From Chryseobacterium sp. (GTDB taxonomy: Bacteria > Bacteroidota > Bacteroidia > Flavobacteriales > Weeksellaceae), in contig QFQW01000014.1 in NCBI GenBank assembly GCA_003248755.1, forward strand, positions 1-56,392: a stretch of DNA of 56,392 bases. Reading direction: 5' to 3'. The notes beneath the pieces were generated by a model that was given only the letters and a program-made list of their open reading frames with translations, did not search any database and was not told the DNA's origin. The position numbers and the translations under genes are program-made. Positions 29,701-37,365 of the stretch are shown here, piece after piece; the first letter of the stretch is position 1; every line of letters starts with the position of its first letter.

Positions 29701-29775
29701 ATCCCAATTGAAATCCTTTCCGTAATCGTAGCCGATGAACGGAATGTCAAATATTTGTTTTTTTGCTGTTGCCAT
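26698..29775 (-). CDS. traG: TraG-type conjugation ATPase (VirB4-like) with inserted DnaJ domain
   Basis: This cytoplasmic ATPase should power assembly of the mating channel. Walker A is GPSGSGKS (432-440) and Walker B KALIIEEAW (793-801), followed by VVVTQELDDI. At 1025 residues it is longer than the usual 800-850. The excess lies between Walker A and B, where residues about 582-647 (bases 27835-28032) form a DnaJ domain: YYDILGIAFDASPDEVKEA, then YHPDKN with the HPD triad at 610-612, then FYKVYEAYETLND. It overlaps traF by 29 bp and the downstream secreted gene by 14 bp. The J domain could recruit the host DnaK to the channel ATPase. Confidence 0.9.
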   Translation of the reverse strand: MATAKKQIFDIPFIGYDYGKDFNWDFDVLFGQYANPIIGIRIKNVVAQYSADPDNYLDFHTILNQVVSIIGEGRIVQKLDIFTKKKYTAEPSTQFLQQKYSDHFEGRLFKTIETVLLFTDIVDDKLKKKKNKHYAFSEKSYKELRDKCQKIFMLLKQNDCEPEFLFEKDFESYISGVLSMQFSEIPTFDNIKSTNAYLLIGNRYVKNISYVDVENIDLPSEIESYSILGGNGAAAETAVDNFTFINELENYETIVYNQVITIPIQAQQQRELDKKKKKHEGAANNSPSNAIIAEEIQTLLHNIAIDGQLVVNAHFSLIFSTNTMEEMEGIQSMIENKLFTKGIIVSKNAYNQMELFRAAIPGNATELREYDLFMTTSEAALCFFFKESYPVNEESNFYLRFTDRQGVPLKVDPADLPMKTGRINNRNKFVLGPSGSGKSFLMNNIVEQYLTYNYDVVIVDTGDSYSGTCKYKGGRYIQYTEEKPITMNPFLMDKKEFNIEKIEFLTNLIFLIWQGPDATVSSAQKSILDNVLMSYYHQYFNSGTEWYNHKTSEELILYLNKYNIHEEDVFAEYESEVQEQRTYYDILGIAFDASPDEVKEAGRKLLKFYHPDKNANNPDYDSEQFYKVYEAYETLNDMKRRKIYDDTQLILIRSVEIIKHPETAEDWNESLRKAIIKKIKELEEKLPARELSFNGFYDYCDKFLPLYLNNKKHNITETEFNLRTFLFVLRDFYKGGRYGTTLNESADNTLFNESFIVFEIDNVKDNPKLFPIVTLIIMDTFIQKMRLRKDRRKALIIEEAWKAIASKLMGGYILYLYKTVRKFWGEAVVVTQELDDIIGNAVVKDSIINNSDTFILLDQTKFKDNFDRIASLLSLNKVEQNKIFTINNLNNKIGRSRFKEFYLKRGSKGEVYGNEVSLEQYLTYTTEKPEKSAVEYYVQQYGNYDEALVKIVSDLKAFGDSLENLVSLINLYQRPLDQKVVSYYHNMKKNHLGKNIFKIISQELEDLDISFSELITNKDYQYDEV

Positions 29776-30061
29776 TCTTTAAAATTTTATTATTGTTTAA
29801 TCTTTTTGGGAAAATGAAGATGTGATCGAAGTGTTTGGTCTTGTTATACAGACCGTATTTGTCCTGTCTTTTGAAGATCAGGTAAACACCTCCGGCTGTT
29901 GCTGCAAGCCCCAAGAGTGAGCCGAGCAATCCGAATTTGGATAGTACCAGGGCGGCAACAACGCCAGCGCCGATAACTGCCACGGCGTAAATGATGTACT
30001 TGCCTTTAAGCCCGAAGAATACAAGAGGCTTTTTCAGCCCCTTGTAAAGGTAGAATCCCAT
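29747..30061 (-). CDS. traF: Conjugative transfer protein TraF (DUF4133, VirB3-like)
   Basis: The start is set at the ATG at 30061 (MGFYLYKGLKKPLVFFGLKG), one base after the traE stop; a TTG at 30070 is the only longer choice. Two adjacent membrane segments (about 22-62) and a basic C-terminus match TraF/DUF4133, the small VirB3-like inner-membrane partner of the VirB4-type ATPase encoded next. Confidence 0.85.
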   Translation of the reverse strand: MGFYLYKGLKKPLVFFGLKGKYIIYAVAVIGAGVVAALVLSKFGLLGSLLGLAATAGGVYLIFKRQDKYGLYNKTKHFDHIFIFPKRLNNNKILKNGNSKKTNI

Positions 30062-30062
30062 T

Positions 30063-30386
30063 TTAGGCAAAAAAGGAGGTTACAAACTCAGGAACAACGA
30101 TCAGGAAGATCATGGCACCGCCATAACCCAGGATTTCTTTGTTGACGTCCTGGTCGCCGTTGGTCCATTTATTATACACTCTCAGACCGCCAATAAAACC
30201 AACCAATCCGCCGACGGCTTTTAAGATCAGTTTTATCGGGTCCCAATAGTCTTTAATATCATTGGCTGCGTTTGAAATGGCTGTTGCACCGCCTTGTGCA
30301 AGCATTGGTGTAACGGCTAGCAGTAGCAATGCTGCGGTGAATAATTTTTTTGTTGTCAGGTAACGTTTGTGCGTGTTTTTCATCAT
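30063..30386 (-). CDS. traE: Conjugative transfer protein TraE (DUF4134, VirB2-like)
   Basis: The 107-residue protein has a signal peptide (about 1-31, ending MLAQ) and two hydrophobic segments split by a short loop (VYNKWTNGDQDVNKEILGYGG). GGLVGFIGGLRVYNKW is typical of TraE/DUF4134, the presumed VirB2-like pilin or channel subunit. It precedes TraF and TraG in the canonical order. Confidence 0.87.
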   Translation of the reverse strand: MMKNTHKRYLTTKKLFTAALLLLAVTPMLAQGGATAISNAANDIKDYWDPIKLILKAVGGLVGFIGGLRVYNKWTNGDQDVNKEILGYGGAMIFLIVVPEFVTSFFA

Positions 30387-30496
30387 ATTGAAATTTTATA
30401 TTGAATTGTGTTTTTGCTTAGAAAAAGGCATAGGAAATGTGCTATCCGGCTCGATAGAGCGGATCATTGGTGTATTGAAAATTTTCGATTTCCTTT

Positions 30497-31069
30497 CTAA
30501 ATCATTGAATGGTAGACCTTGAAGCCGTCACGGTCTGCAAGGACCTGAACGTGGGTTTCAGCCAGATTGAGGAATTGGTTAAATTGCTGTTTCAGCCTTT
30601 GAGAAGCATCTTCTTTATTTTGTTCAGCTTGGAGAATCTCATCATTTTGAGAAGGTACTTCTGAGAACTCTCTGCTTTCAATGTATTGACTATCTTCTTG
30701 ATCTGTTGAATCGTGTTGTGTCGTCGGATGTTCATCGATGTTATACGTATCTTCTAGCATATCGATAGCTTGCTCAGATTCAAATTTCTGTCGGTAATAA
30801 TCAAGGTGCCGGTTTTCATCAGTGTCTTCTTCAGTAGAAGGGAAAGGCTCTTTTTTGTGGAACGAAGTTGGGGTGTTGAGATGTTCCACATCATCAATGT
30901 TGACCTCTGTTATTTCATTCGTATTTATCTCAGCGAATGCTGCGAGGGCGAATTCTTCACCTTCTTCGTCTTTTAAGACAGTGTCCTTTTTAAGGAAAAG
31001 GTCATAAAGGATATTTCCTGCGTAATAGAGCAGATAAACTGCCAGAATGGTAATAAATATTTTGATCAT
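30497..31069 (-). CDS. Membrane-anchored acidic protein
   Basis: The product has 190 residues. One N-terminal membrane helix (about 4-22) is followed by a long acidic, probably disordered region and a final helical segment (RLKQQFNQFLNLAETHVQVLADRDG). It lies between the ParA-type ATPase and TraE, where other Bacteroidetes operons encode poorly conserved TraB-D proteins. No family is recognised. Confidence 0.6.
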   Translation of the reverse strand: MIKIFITILAVYLLYYAGNILYDLFLKKDTVLKDEEGEEFALAAFAEINTNEITEVNIDDVEHLNTPTSFHKKEPFPSTEEDTDENRHLDYYRQKFESEQAIDMLEDTYNIDEHPTTQHDSTDQEDSQYIESREFSEVPSQNDEILQAEQNKEDASQRLKQQFNQFLNLAETHVQVLADRDGFKVYHSMI

Positions 31070-31101
31070 CGTCGGTAAAGTGTTTTTAGTTTGGTAATTT
31101 G

Positions 31102-31752
31102 TTATAGGCTAATTTCAAGCGTTTGGCTGATGTAATCAATCATTTCATTGAAAGGATGTTTAACCGCATATTTCTGTTCATAAGTCAGTCTTCTTGTATC
31201 GATGGTCTGAAGACAGTTTCTTTTGAATACCGGATTTTTCAGCAGTATCCCGTATTTGCTGATCTCAGCGTCCATACCTTCCTGGTTCTGGTATTTATAA
31301 CCTTTATCGTATTTGGACCGGATGAATATTCGCTCTGCCTGGCTTTCCAGCAATCCCAGAAAGTTGATAAAGACCAGCGTAGATTTTGCAGAGACATTCG
31401 AATATTCAAAGGGTATCACAATAAAATCACTGTAGATCAATAGATCACTATAACGGGCATCTAAGGTTCCAGCAAGGTCAAAAAGGTGGATGTCTTCGCT
31501 TTCCTTCATTTCAATCAGATGTTCAAAGTCGGAAAAAGGCTGTTCGTTATCCTCATCGATAATGGCCACATCATAAAGTTTCGGAAGTTCTGACTCTTCA
31601 TCTTCTTGCCATTTGTGGTAAAAAGATTTCTGAAAATCAAAATCGAACACTTTGACCTTTCTTTCAGACATTCCCGAAATATAATTGGCAAAAGCAATCG
31701 CAAGTGTGGTTTTGCCTGTTCCTCCTTTTTGTGTACCAAATGTTATGATCAT
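31102..31752 (-). CDS. traA: ParA/MinD-family ATPase (TraA-like)
   Basis: The deviant Walker A KGGTGKTT (9-16) follows MIITFGTQ, and a Walker A-prime-like segment reads VKVFDFDFQKS. The size and fold fit ParA/Soj ATPases. In CTnDOT-type operons the first tra gene, traA, encodes such a protein. It could position transfer DNA or proteins, or contribute to partition. No ParB partner is adjacent. It starts 58 bp after the relaxase gene. Confidence 0.85.
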   Translation of the reverse strand: MIITFGTQKGGTGKTTLAIAFANYISGMSERKVKVFDFDFQKSFYHKWQEDEESELPKLYDVAIIDEDNEQPFSDFEHLIEMKESEDIHLFDLAGTLDARYSDLLIYSDFIVIPFEYSNVSAKSTLVFINFLGLLESQAERIFIRSKYDKGYKYQNQEGMDAEISKYGILLKNPVFKRNCLQTIDTRRLTYEQKYAVKHPFNEMIDYISQTLEISL

Positions 31753-31810
31753 AGGTTTTGCTTTTTTTGCCGGTTAATTTCTCAGGTGGCTAACAATCGA
31801 CCATTTTTCC

Positions 31811-33268
31811 TTACCTCTTTTTTTTCTTCCGTTTTTTCAGCTCATCCTCCGCTGGGTCTTTTGCTCCGCCGGAACTCCTCTGCCATTCAAAAAGCATTTC
31901 ATTGACGGCCTGCTTAAATTCCTTTTCGTTATGGTTCTCGGTCAGCTTTTCACTTTTGAATTCCGGATTCAGAAACTTTTGATATTGTTTTTCGCCAATC
32001 AACAACTGCAGTTCTCCAATGAAATGAAGTTTGGAATGGATGGCGAAATACTTTCCGTCTTCCGATCTCATCAGGCTGACATCATCTTTACGTTGGATTT
32101 TGAGATATTCTTTTACATCATTCCTGACCATATTAAATATTTCTTTGTTTTTCAGTTTTTTATTGTCAAACAGCATATAATCGCTCAGTTCATTTTCAGG
32201 ATATATTGCTTTCAAATATTTCAGCAATATGTTTTTGGTTTCTGCATTAGGAATGCCGTAATCTTTCAACTGCTCAAAGAGTCTTTTATCCATTATTGAT
32301 GATGTGAATTCAAATAAGTCGCTCATTTTCACAATTTCGCTGCCTTTGTAAATGGTACCTGTTTTATGATCGATCAATGTATAACCAAACGGTTTGTTGC
32401 CATCCTTATGATGAAACACGATGTCAACTCCGAAGAGGTCTTTCAGTTTTTTCTGAAGCTCGCTTTCAAATTCTATTTCAGGTTTCCAATGATCTTTGTA
32501 CTTTTCCTCCGGAAGCATGGCTTCCAGCTTTCTATAGTCATCCACTCTAAATACTTTATTGGAGTAGATCTGCTTGTACTTTGAAAAAATGGCTCTGATC
32601 TGCTTTACCCGCTTCTCATTCACTGTATTGCTGAAAACAATTTGATCTGCTGAGAAACTTCGTTGTACGATGCCGTTTTTGGAAATGGTAATGGATCTTC
32701 CATCATTTGTGTTTTTGATAAGTTGATAACCATTTCTGTTAAGCAAAGTTTTAAGCTGCTGAAAAGAGCCAATTTTGTAAGTTAAAAGTTTATCTAATTT
32801 TTCTTTCTCATTGATGCCGTATAGTTTTTCCATCACCTGGGCTAAAGCTTTTTGCGCCTTTAGCTTTTCGTAACTGTCATCAATCTTTTTTCCGGTTTGT
32901 TTATCCACCCTTGTGGAAACAATATGGAGGTGATTGTTCTCTGTATCACTGTGAAAAACTACTATGTATGACTGTTCTCGGTAACCCATTTTATCCATAA
33001 AATCTTCACTGATCTTTGTAAGCTCTTCTTTGGTATGATCGTGAAACTTAGTTGAGATCACAGCATGGAATTGCGGTTTTTGTACTTTCTCACTTTTGGA
33101 TATTGCTTTTAAATAGTTCCTGACCTGTTGCTTGTCACTGTCTTTATTGATCAATGATGGAAAGTTTTTCATCAGCATCAGTTCGCCTTTGCCCTTGTCC
33201 ACCTTCTTATCATTGTAGTCCACTCCGGGGAAATTGCAGCCGGCAGGTTTCATTAGCTTGACGATCAT
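31811..33268 (-). CDS. mobB: Relaxase / mobilisation nuclease (MobB-like)
   Basis: The N-terminal domain carries the metal-binding signature FHSDTENNHLHIV (His106, His113, His115), typical of MOBP-type relaxases of Bacteroidetes. An N-terminal Tyr (Tyr18 in GVDYNDKK) is a candidate for the nicking residue. The C-terminal half is charged and helical. The enzyme would nick oriT and pilot the strand through the coupling protein. Its start overlaps the upstream mobilisation gene by 4 bp (ATGA). Confidence 0.87.
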   Translation of the reverse strand: MIVKLMKPAGCNFPGVDYNDKKVDKGKGELMLMKNFPSLINKDSDKQQVRNYLKAISKSEKVQKPQFHAVISTKFHDHTKEELTKISEDFMDKMGYREQSYIVVFHSDTENNHLHIVSTRVDKQTGKKIDDSYEKLKAQKALAQVMEKLYGINEKEKLDKLLTYKIGSFQQLKTLLNRNGYQLIKNTNDGRSITISKNGIVQRSFSADQIVFSNTVNEKRVKQIRAIFSKYKQIYSNKVFRVDDYRKLEAMLPEEKYKDHWKPEIEFESELQKKLKDLFGVDIVFHHKDGNKPFGYTLIDHKTGTIYKGSEIVKMSDLFEFTSSIMDKRLFEQLKDYGIPNAETKNILLKYLKAIYPENELSDYMLFDNKKLKNKEIFNMVRNDVKEYLKIQRKDDVSLMRSEDGKYFAIHSKLHFIGELQLLIGEKQYQKFLNPEFKSEKLTENHNEKEFKQAVNEMLFEWQRSSGGAKDPAEDELKKRKKKKR

Positions 33269-33630
33269 TTGGAAAGCAATGCGTATATGTTTTCAAACAT
33301 TTTATTTTGCTGTGCTTTCAGTTTCTTTATCTCTAAAAGTTGTTCAGAAAATAGTTCCAGTTGATTTTCCGAAATATATTTTTGACTGTTGACCAGCTTT
33401 GCCACCTGGTTGATATTGGTTTCGATCTTTGAAAAGATGTTGTCCTGTTTTTCAATGAAAGACACTATTTTTCTTCGTTCATCATCCATTAATCTATTTT
33501 CTACAGAATCGATAATCAGGCTGGTCATTGAAATATTTCTTTCCCTGCACTTTTTCTTCCAGTTCTCCTTTCTTTGCTGTTTGATCCTGAAAAAGATTAC
33601 CTCAGAACTGCTACTGTCTTCTTGTTTCAT
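33265..33630 (-). CDS. mobA: Mobilisation accessory protein (MobA/MobC-like, ribbon-helix-helix)
   Basis: The ATG at 33630 (MKQEDSSSSEVIFF) is chosen because it overlaps the preceding stop as ATGA; the longer frame starts at TTG. VIFFRIKQQRKENWKKKCRERNISMTSLI style sequence fits a ribbon-helix-helix DNA-binding domain, and the C-terminal half is a coiled coil. Such proteins bind oriT and help the relaxase. The name follows usage in Bacteroidetes elements, where MobA is the small DNA binder and MobB the relaxase. Confidence 0.75.
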   Translation of the reverse strand: MKQEDSSSSEVIFFRIKQQRKENWKKKCRERNISMTSLIIDSVENRLMDDERRKIVSFIEKQDNIFSKIETNINQVAKLVNSQKYISENQLELFSEQLLEIKKLKAQQNKMFENIYALLSK

Positions 33631-34721
33631 GGGAGACTCCAACTCGGAATACCATTCACACTTTTAAGGATATAGGTTCCACTTGGTGGTGGCGCAGGAA
33701 TCAGTTCTGTGGCGAATCCAAATGAACCGTCCGCTTTCGCAACTACTTTCTTTGTATATGCCGGATCACCATCTGCATTAGGCATTTGTGATGGCGTTAC
33801 ACTTAGTTTGCCGTTGATATTCAACCATCTTTCAGAAAAATCCCCCGAGATCAACGCAAATTTGTAATCCGTATAATTATTGGTAATACTGTCCCAAAAG
33901 CTGGTTGAGCTTGTTGTAACGGGGGTGGAATGTATAGCTAATTTATTGCTGACACTTCTGTTTCCTGTTGCGGGGCTTCCGGCACCAGCGCCAATGAACA
34001 CATTATTAGAGCCTGTCCTGTTTCCGGTTCCTGATAAATACCCGATCGATATATTATCATTTCCGGAAGTGATGTATGACATGGCTCCGGCGCCTATCCC
34101 TATATTCCGGCTTCCTGAAATTACGCCATTTGTAATTCCATTCAATGCTGATACACCCGCACCATAGTTCAATTTCCCGGTAACTTCTCCTTGGGACATG
34201 GCATAGGCGCTGGCAGAGTTACCTTTTCCTGATGTAATATTGGCATCGGTAGCTAGAATAGAGTTGTATTCGCCTGTAATGGGGCTTCTTGATTTTCCCA
34301 GGATATAATTTTCATTTTGGTCAAAATCAAGTTTCAAGCTGTTTTTCACTACCAAATCAACCGAGGAAGTGTTGCCTCTGAGTGCGACGATTTCCAAAGG
34401 ATCGCTTTGCAAAACGGGAATCCATTGTTGGCCGTCGAAACAATATAAACCCGGTTTTTCGATATGAACCGCCTGTCCCACCAAATTAGTAGCTGGTGAT
34501 GTCACAAAGATTAATGCCCCTTTCTGAGCAGTAGAAAATGATTTTGCAGCGATTTGGTCTCCTGTAATACGGGGTGGAATAATACCATCATAATGACCTG
34601 TATCATCAGGCTTTCCGACCACTTCAAAAGTGGCTTTTGGTGTCTGAGTATTAATACCGACCTGTGAAAAAGCACTGGTGGTCATTAATACAAAGAATAA
34701 TTTGAGAAAATTGTTTTTCAT
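33627..34721 (-). CDS. Secreted fibre-like surface protein, paralogue 1
   Basis: The start is set at the ATG at 34721, giving a compact signal peptide ending AFSQ; an ATG 24 bp upstream is possible. Residues about 20-115 match the next gene closely (HYDGIIPPRITGDQ, PATNL.GQ, GLY.FDG..W). The rest differs and contains short NIGIGAGAM / NISIGYLSG / NVFIGAGAG repeats like the head repeats of trimeric adhesins and fibre proteins. It ends by overlapping mobA (ATGA), so it is co-translated with the mobilisation genes. It may act in recipient contact, but this is inference. Confidence 0.7.
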   Translation of the reverse strand: MKNNFLKLFFVLMTTSAFSQVGINTQTPKATFEVVGKPDDTGHYDGIIPPRITGDQIAAKSFSTAQKGALIFVTSPATNLVGQAVHIEKPGLYCFDGQQWIPVLQSDPLEIVALRGNTSSVDLVVKNSLKLDFDQNENYILGKSRSPITGEYNSILATDANITSGKGNSASAYAMSQGEVTGKLNYGAGVSALNGITNGVISGSRNIGIGAGAMSYITSGNDNISIGYLSGTGNRTGSNNVFIGAGAGSPATGNRSVSNKLAIHSTPVTTSSTSFWDSITNNYTDYKFALISGDFSERWLNINGKLSVTPSQMPNADGDPAYTKKVVAKADGSFGFATELIPAPPPSGTYILKSVNGIPSWSLP

Positions 34722-34760
34722 TGTGTTATGTTGTTTTAATTTCATTTGGTTTTTAGAATC

Positions 34761-35555
34761 TTACTTTAAATATGGAATCCGCCAGTTGGAATACCCCTGT
34801 ACTTCTCCGTAAGTGTAAATGGAAGTCGATATCTGGTTCAGCGAGCTTTGAGGAATTTGTATAGCGTAATTTTCTAGCAATGCAGGAAAGTACTGGGTTG
34901 AATTTTCGTTGTGTAATAGAACAATTTGATTGGGAATATAACCTATATCGTTAAATATGTCTTCAATATCAATAAGAGCCTTACCCGTAACAGGTGCAGA
35001 ATTGTCGGTTCGATGTAAACGAAAACGAACATTAACAATACCGTTGATTTTTCTGAATACAACAAATCCTTCAAGCCCTCCAAAGTTTTTTGAGCCTATG
35101 GTGTAATTTTTAGAAGAGGTCAGGTAATTGTTTGTATTCGCCCATTGATTTCTTGGTTCGGTCCAGGTGGAGGTTGCGGCAAGACTTGCCGTGCTGTTAG
35201 AATCGAAAGTCAATAAAATGTAATATTCTATCGGATCAACATCTTTTGATACAGGTTGCCAGGCCGTACCATCGAAGTAATACAATCCGGTAGTTCTAAC
35301 ATTGATAACCTGCCCAGATAAGTTTGTAGCAGGAACAGTCACAAATACGACGGCTCCTCTTTTTGAAATTGAATATGATTTTCTGGACAATTGATCTCCC
35401 GTTATTCGTGGTGGAATAATCCCGTCGTAATGATTAGGATCAACCGGTTTCCCTGTAACGTCCAAAGTGGTCTCTGGTGATACAGTATTAATTCCGACCT
35501 GTCCCGAGACCCATATGGTCAATAAGCTAAAGAAAAAATAAAGATATGTTTTCAT
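34761..35555 (-). CDS. Secreted fibre-like surface protein, paralogue 2
   Basis: The 264-residue product has a signal peptide ending SGQ followed by VGINTVSPETTLDVTGKP. Its first 115 residues parallel paralogue 1, and the C-terminal 150 residues are unrelated to it. The pattern of shared base and different tip is typical of fibre or adhesin families. It is the first gene of the long leftward operon, so transcription of mob and tra genes probably begins just upstream (35556 onward). Confidence 0.7.
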   Translation of the reverse strand: MKTYLYFFFSLLTIWVSGQVGINTVSPETTLDVTGKPVDPNHYDGIIPPRITGDQLSRKSYSISKRGAVVFVTVPATNLSGQVINVRTTGLYYFDGTAWQPVSKDVDPIEYYILLTFDSNSTASLAATSTWTEPRNQWANTNNYLTSSKNYTIGSKNFGGLEGFVVFRKINGIVNVRFRLHRTDNSAPVTGKALIDIEDIFNDIGYIPNQIVLLHNENSTQYFPALLENYAIQIPQSSLNQISTSIYTYGEVQGYSNWRIPYLK

Positions 35556-35939
35556 TTTTTTTGATTATGATTTCTGTTGCAAAGTTGGAACATCAAAATC
35601 GTGAAAACAATAGTATTCAAAGGGCTTGGGCTAAATAAGACCATTCTGGTCTAATCTGGAAATCGTGGAGACTAATAAAGAATAAATTGGAATTTGTATA
35701 TGATTTCAATAAAGAAAAAAAACGAGTTCCGAAGTTTTTTCCCCTTTTGCAAAAAGGCAAGAGAGTCTTTGTATATACAACTTGAAAAGTTGTATATACA
35801 AAGACACATCTTGCTAAAAAGTGGAGGGTTGTTTTAAGAGTTCTGAAAAATAATTGTAAAAGTTTGATTCTGTTTATGATCCGTGATCTTTATCCTGTAT
35901 TGCTTTGAAAGGAAAAAATACTTAGAGAAAAAATTTTCT
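35556..35939. other. Non-coding leader of the mob/tra operon, candidate oriT zone
   Basis: No credible gene is present. Near the operon start the minus strand has CAACTTTGCAAC (around 35578-35589), a weak match to a -7 box. CCTTTT...AAAAGG (35743-35757) is a small inverted repeat, and a 41-bp perfect hairpin follows (35765-35805). Non-coding DNA with strong inverted repeats upstream of mobA/mobB is the usual place for oriT in such elements. Confidence 0.45.
35765..35805. repeat. Perfect 19-bp inverted repeat with 3-nt loop
   Basis: The left arm (35765-35783, beginning GTCTTTGTATATAC) and right arm (35787-35805, ending GTATATACAAAGAC) are exact reverse complements around GAA. This could be a relaxase-binding hairpin or a bidirectional terminator. 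No T-run follows on either strand, which argues against an ordinary terminator. Confidence 0.85.
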
Positions 35940-36259
35940 GTTTGTATCTATTTTACCCACGTTTTGAAATTGCGTGTAGCTATTTTACGCATCAAAATAG
36001 AAAGTTTGTATTCATTTTACCCACAATCAGAAATTACGTGTAGTTGTCTTGCCCATCTAAATCGAAAGTTTATATTCATTTTACCTACAGTTGTAAATTG
36101 TGTGTAGGTTCATATGCTGCTAGATAAAAAAGCTTGTATCTATTTTACCCACGATCAGAATTTGCGTGTAGTTATTTTACGCAACTATATAGAAAGTTTG
36201 TATCTATTTTGCCCACGATTGGAAATCTGGTGTAGTTATTTTACTTACATTGTAGAATA
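35940..36259. repeat. Five tandem copies of a diverged 64-bp repeat (32-bp sub-period)
   Basis: Units start at 35940, 36004, 36068, 36132 and 36196 with exact 64-bp phase; the last decays at its end. Each begins GTTTGTATCTATTTTACCCA (or a close variant), and its second half has GCGTGTAGTTATTTTACGCA, so a 32-bp half-period is visible (TGTA..TATTTTAC.CA). Copies differ at many positions, and short open frames across them are shadows. They look like old iterons or protein-binding arrays and are not separated by spacers. Confidence 0.85.
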
Positions 36260-36355
36260 TTGTGTGTCTCCATCAATACATTCAGTTAGAGTAGTTCCAA
36301 AAAAAGCTAAAGTGGAGTTACTATATAGTGATTGGACTTATGATACACCATTAGT

Positions 36356-37207
36356 TTAATGGTTTTGATTAATTACTAGATTCTTGAAGGAAGACTTATA
36401 ATGAGCTTTAAGAGTTGCTTCATTTAGGTGATACTTCCCAAAATTTAAATAAGAGAAAAAATCTTCATTTTGGAAATCTGCAAGAGGTTTAGGATAAAAG
36501 TCGTCAATATTTAATAATTCCACACAATCAGAATGTGCATTAAAGTCAATAGTTTTATTAAAGTTATTTTGATTACCGTAAAACCATTCTATATAGATGG
36601 AACCATTTATGATACTTCCTGCAAAACCAATATCATTGCCTTCCCCTATATAAATAGTTGGTCCGAATGCAATATTGCTTCTATACTTATTCTTTTGATC
36701 ACGCTTTAGACAATCAGTAAATTCTTTTGTTATTTTATTAAAGTGTATTTTTATATAGAAGTTATTGATATGTTCTTGCCCTAAGATAAAGAGCCTCAGT
36801 TGGGTTATATCTATACAATATAAAAAATTACTAGTCATTATTTTGCATCCTGCGTGTTTTGCAAAGTACCGATACAGATTCATTTTAGATGCTTTCCAAT
36901 TATTACCAAAAATCTCTTGATAGTTAAGTTGGCTTGTCGTTTCTACAATATTATTTATAAGATCACTGTTTTCAAAGAATTCGGTATAAGCAATATCTGC
37001 GTTTCTTGTTTGATTATTGTTACAATCAATGCAGATCACTTTTGGGAATTTGATCAGCTTATCTTTTGGTGAATTAAATGAATGCAAATTTTCACCATCA
37101 TAGTATATAGCATCAAATGATTTACCGAATTGGCGTCTGATATCAGAAGCCTTAAATTTATGTTCCTCCGAGTTTGCGTCATTATTTTGACATATCCAAC
37201 ATTTCAT
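36356..37207 (-). CDS. HNH-type zinc-finger endonuclease-like protein
   Basis: The N-terminal 75 residues have the metal framework of HNH proteins: CWIC (Cys3/Cys6), SEEHKF (Glu15-His16) and CIDCNNNQT (Cys59/Cys62, Asn63) with Asp71. The remaining 200 residues are mixed alpha/beta with no recognised domain. The ATG at 37207 is followed at once by the CxxC. The gene sits alone between the tandem repeats and alkB and may be a small defence or DNA-modification nuclease. Activity is inferred from the motif only. Confidence 0.6.
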   Translation of the reverse strand: MKCWICQNNDANSEEHKFKASDIRRQFGKSFDAIYYDGENLHSFNSPKDKLIKFPKVICIDCNNNQTRNADIAYTEFFENSDLINNIVETTSQLNYQEIFGNNWKASKMNLYRYFAKHAGCKIMTSNFLYCIDITQLRLFILGQEHINNFYIKIHFNKITKEFTDCLKRDQKNKYRSNIAFGPTIYIGEGNDIGFAGSIINGSIYIEWFYGNQNNFNKTIDFNAHSDCVELLNIDDFYPKPLADFQNEDFFSYLNFGKYHLNEATLKAHYKSSFKNLVINQNH

Positions 37208-37270
37208 AATTTTTAAGACTCGTTAAGAGGTTTGGAATCAGATTTTTCATTCATAACCTGTTTTTTTACT

Positions 37271-37295
37271 AAAGGTTTGTAATTTACAAACCTTT
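37271..37295. repeat. 25-bp palindrome upstream of the HNH-like gene
   Basis: Arms AAAGGTTTGTAA and TTACAAACCTTT are perfect around a central T. It lies 63 bp upstream of the HNH-like start and 70 bp after the alkB stop. It could be an operator for the HNH-like gene or a terminator-like stem for alkB. Confidence 0.75.
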
Positions 37296-37365
37296 TGGCT
37301 AAGGTCTTCTATAATCTATATTTTTTTGTAGTCTTGGATAATTTAGATATACTGTATTGATATGG

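Noticed and set aside
31102..31752. ParA as plasmid partition protein with local ParB
   Set aside because: No ParB-like gene is adjacent, and its position at the head of the tra genes fits a TraA-like role better.
35940..36259. CRISPR-like array
   Set aside because: The repeats are contiguous, diverged and without unique spacers, and no cas gene is nearby.
35883..36359. Two plus-strand open frames of 74 and 81 codons
   Set aside because: They are translations of the 64-bp tandem repeats and have repetitive, Cys/Phe/Tyr-rich products.
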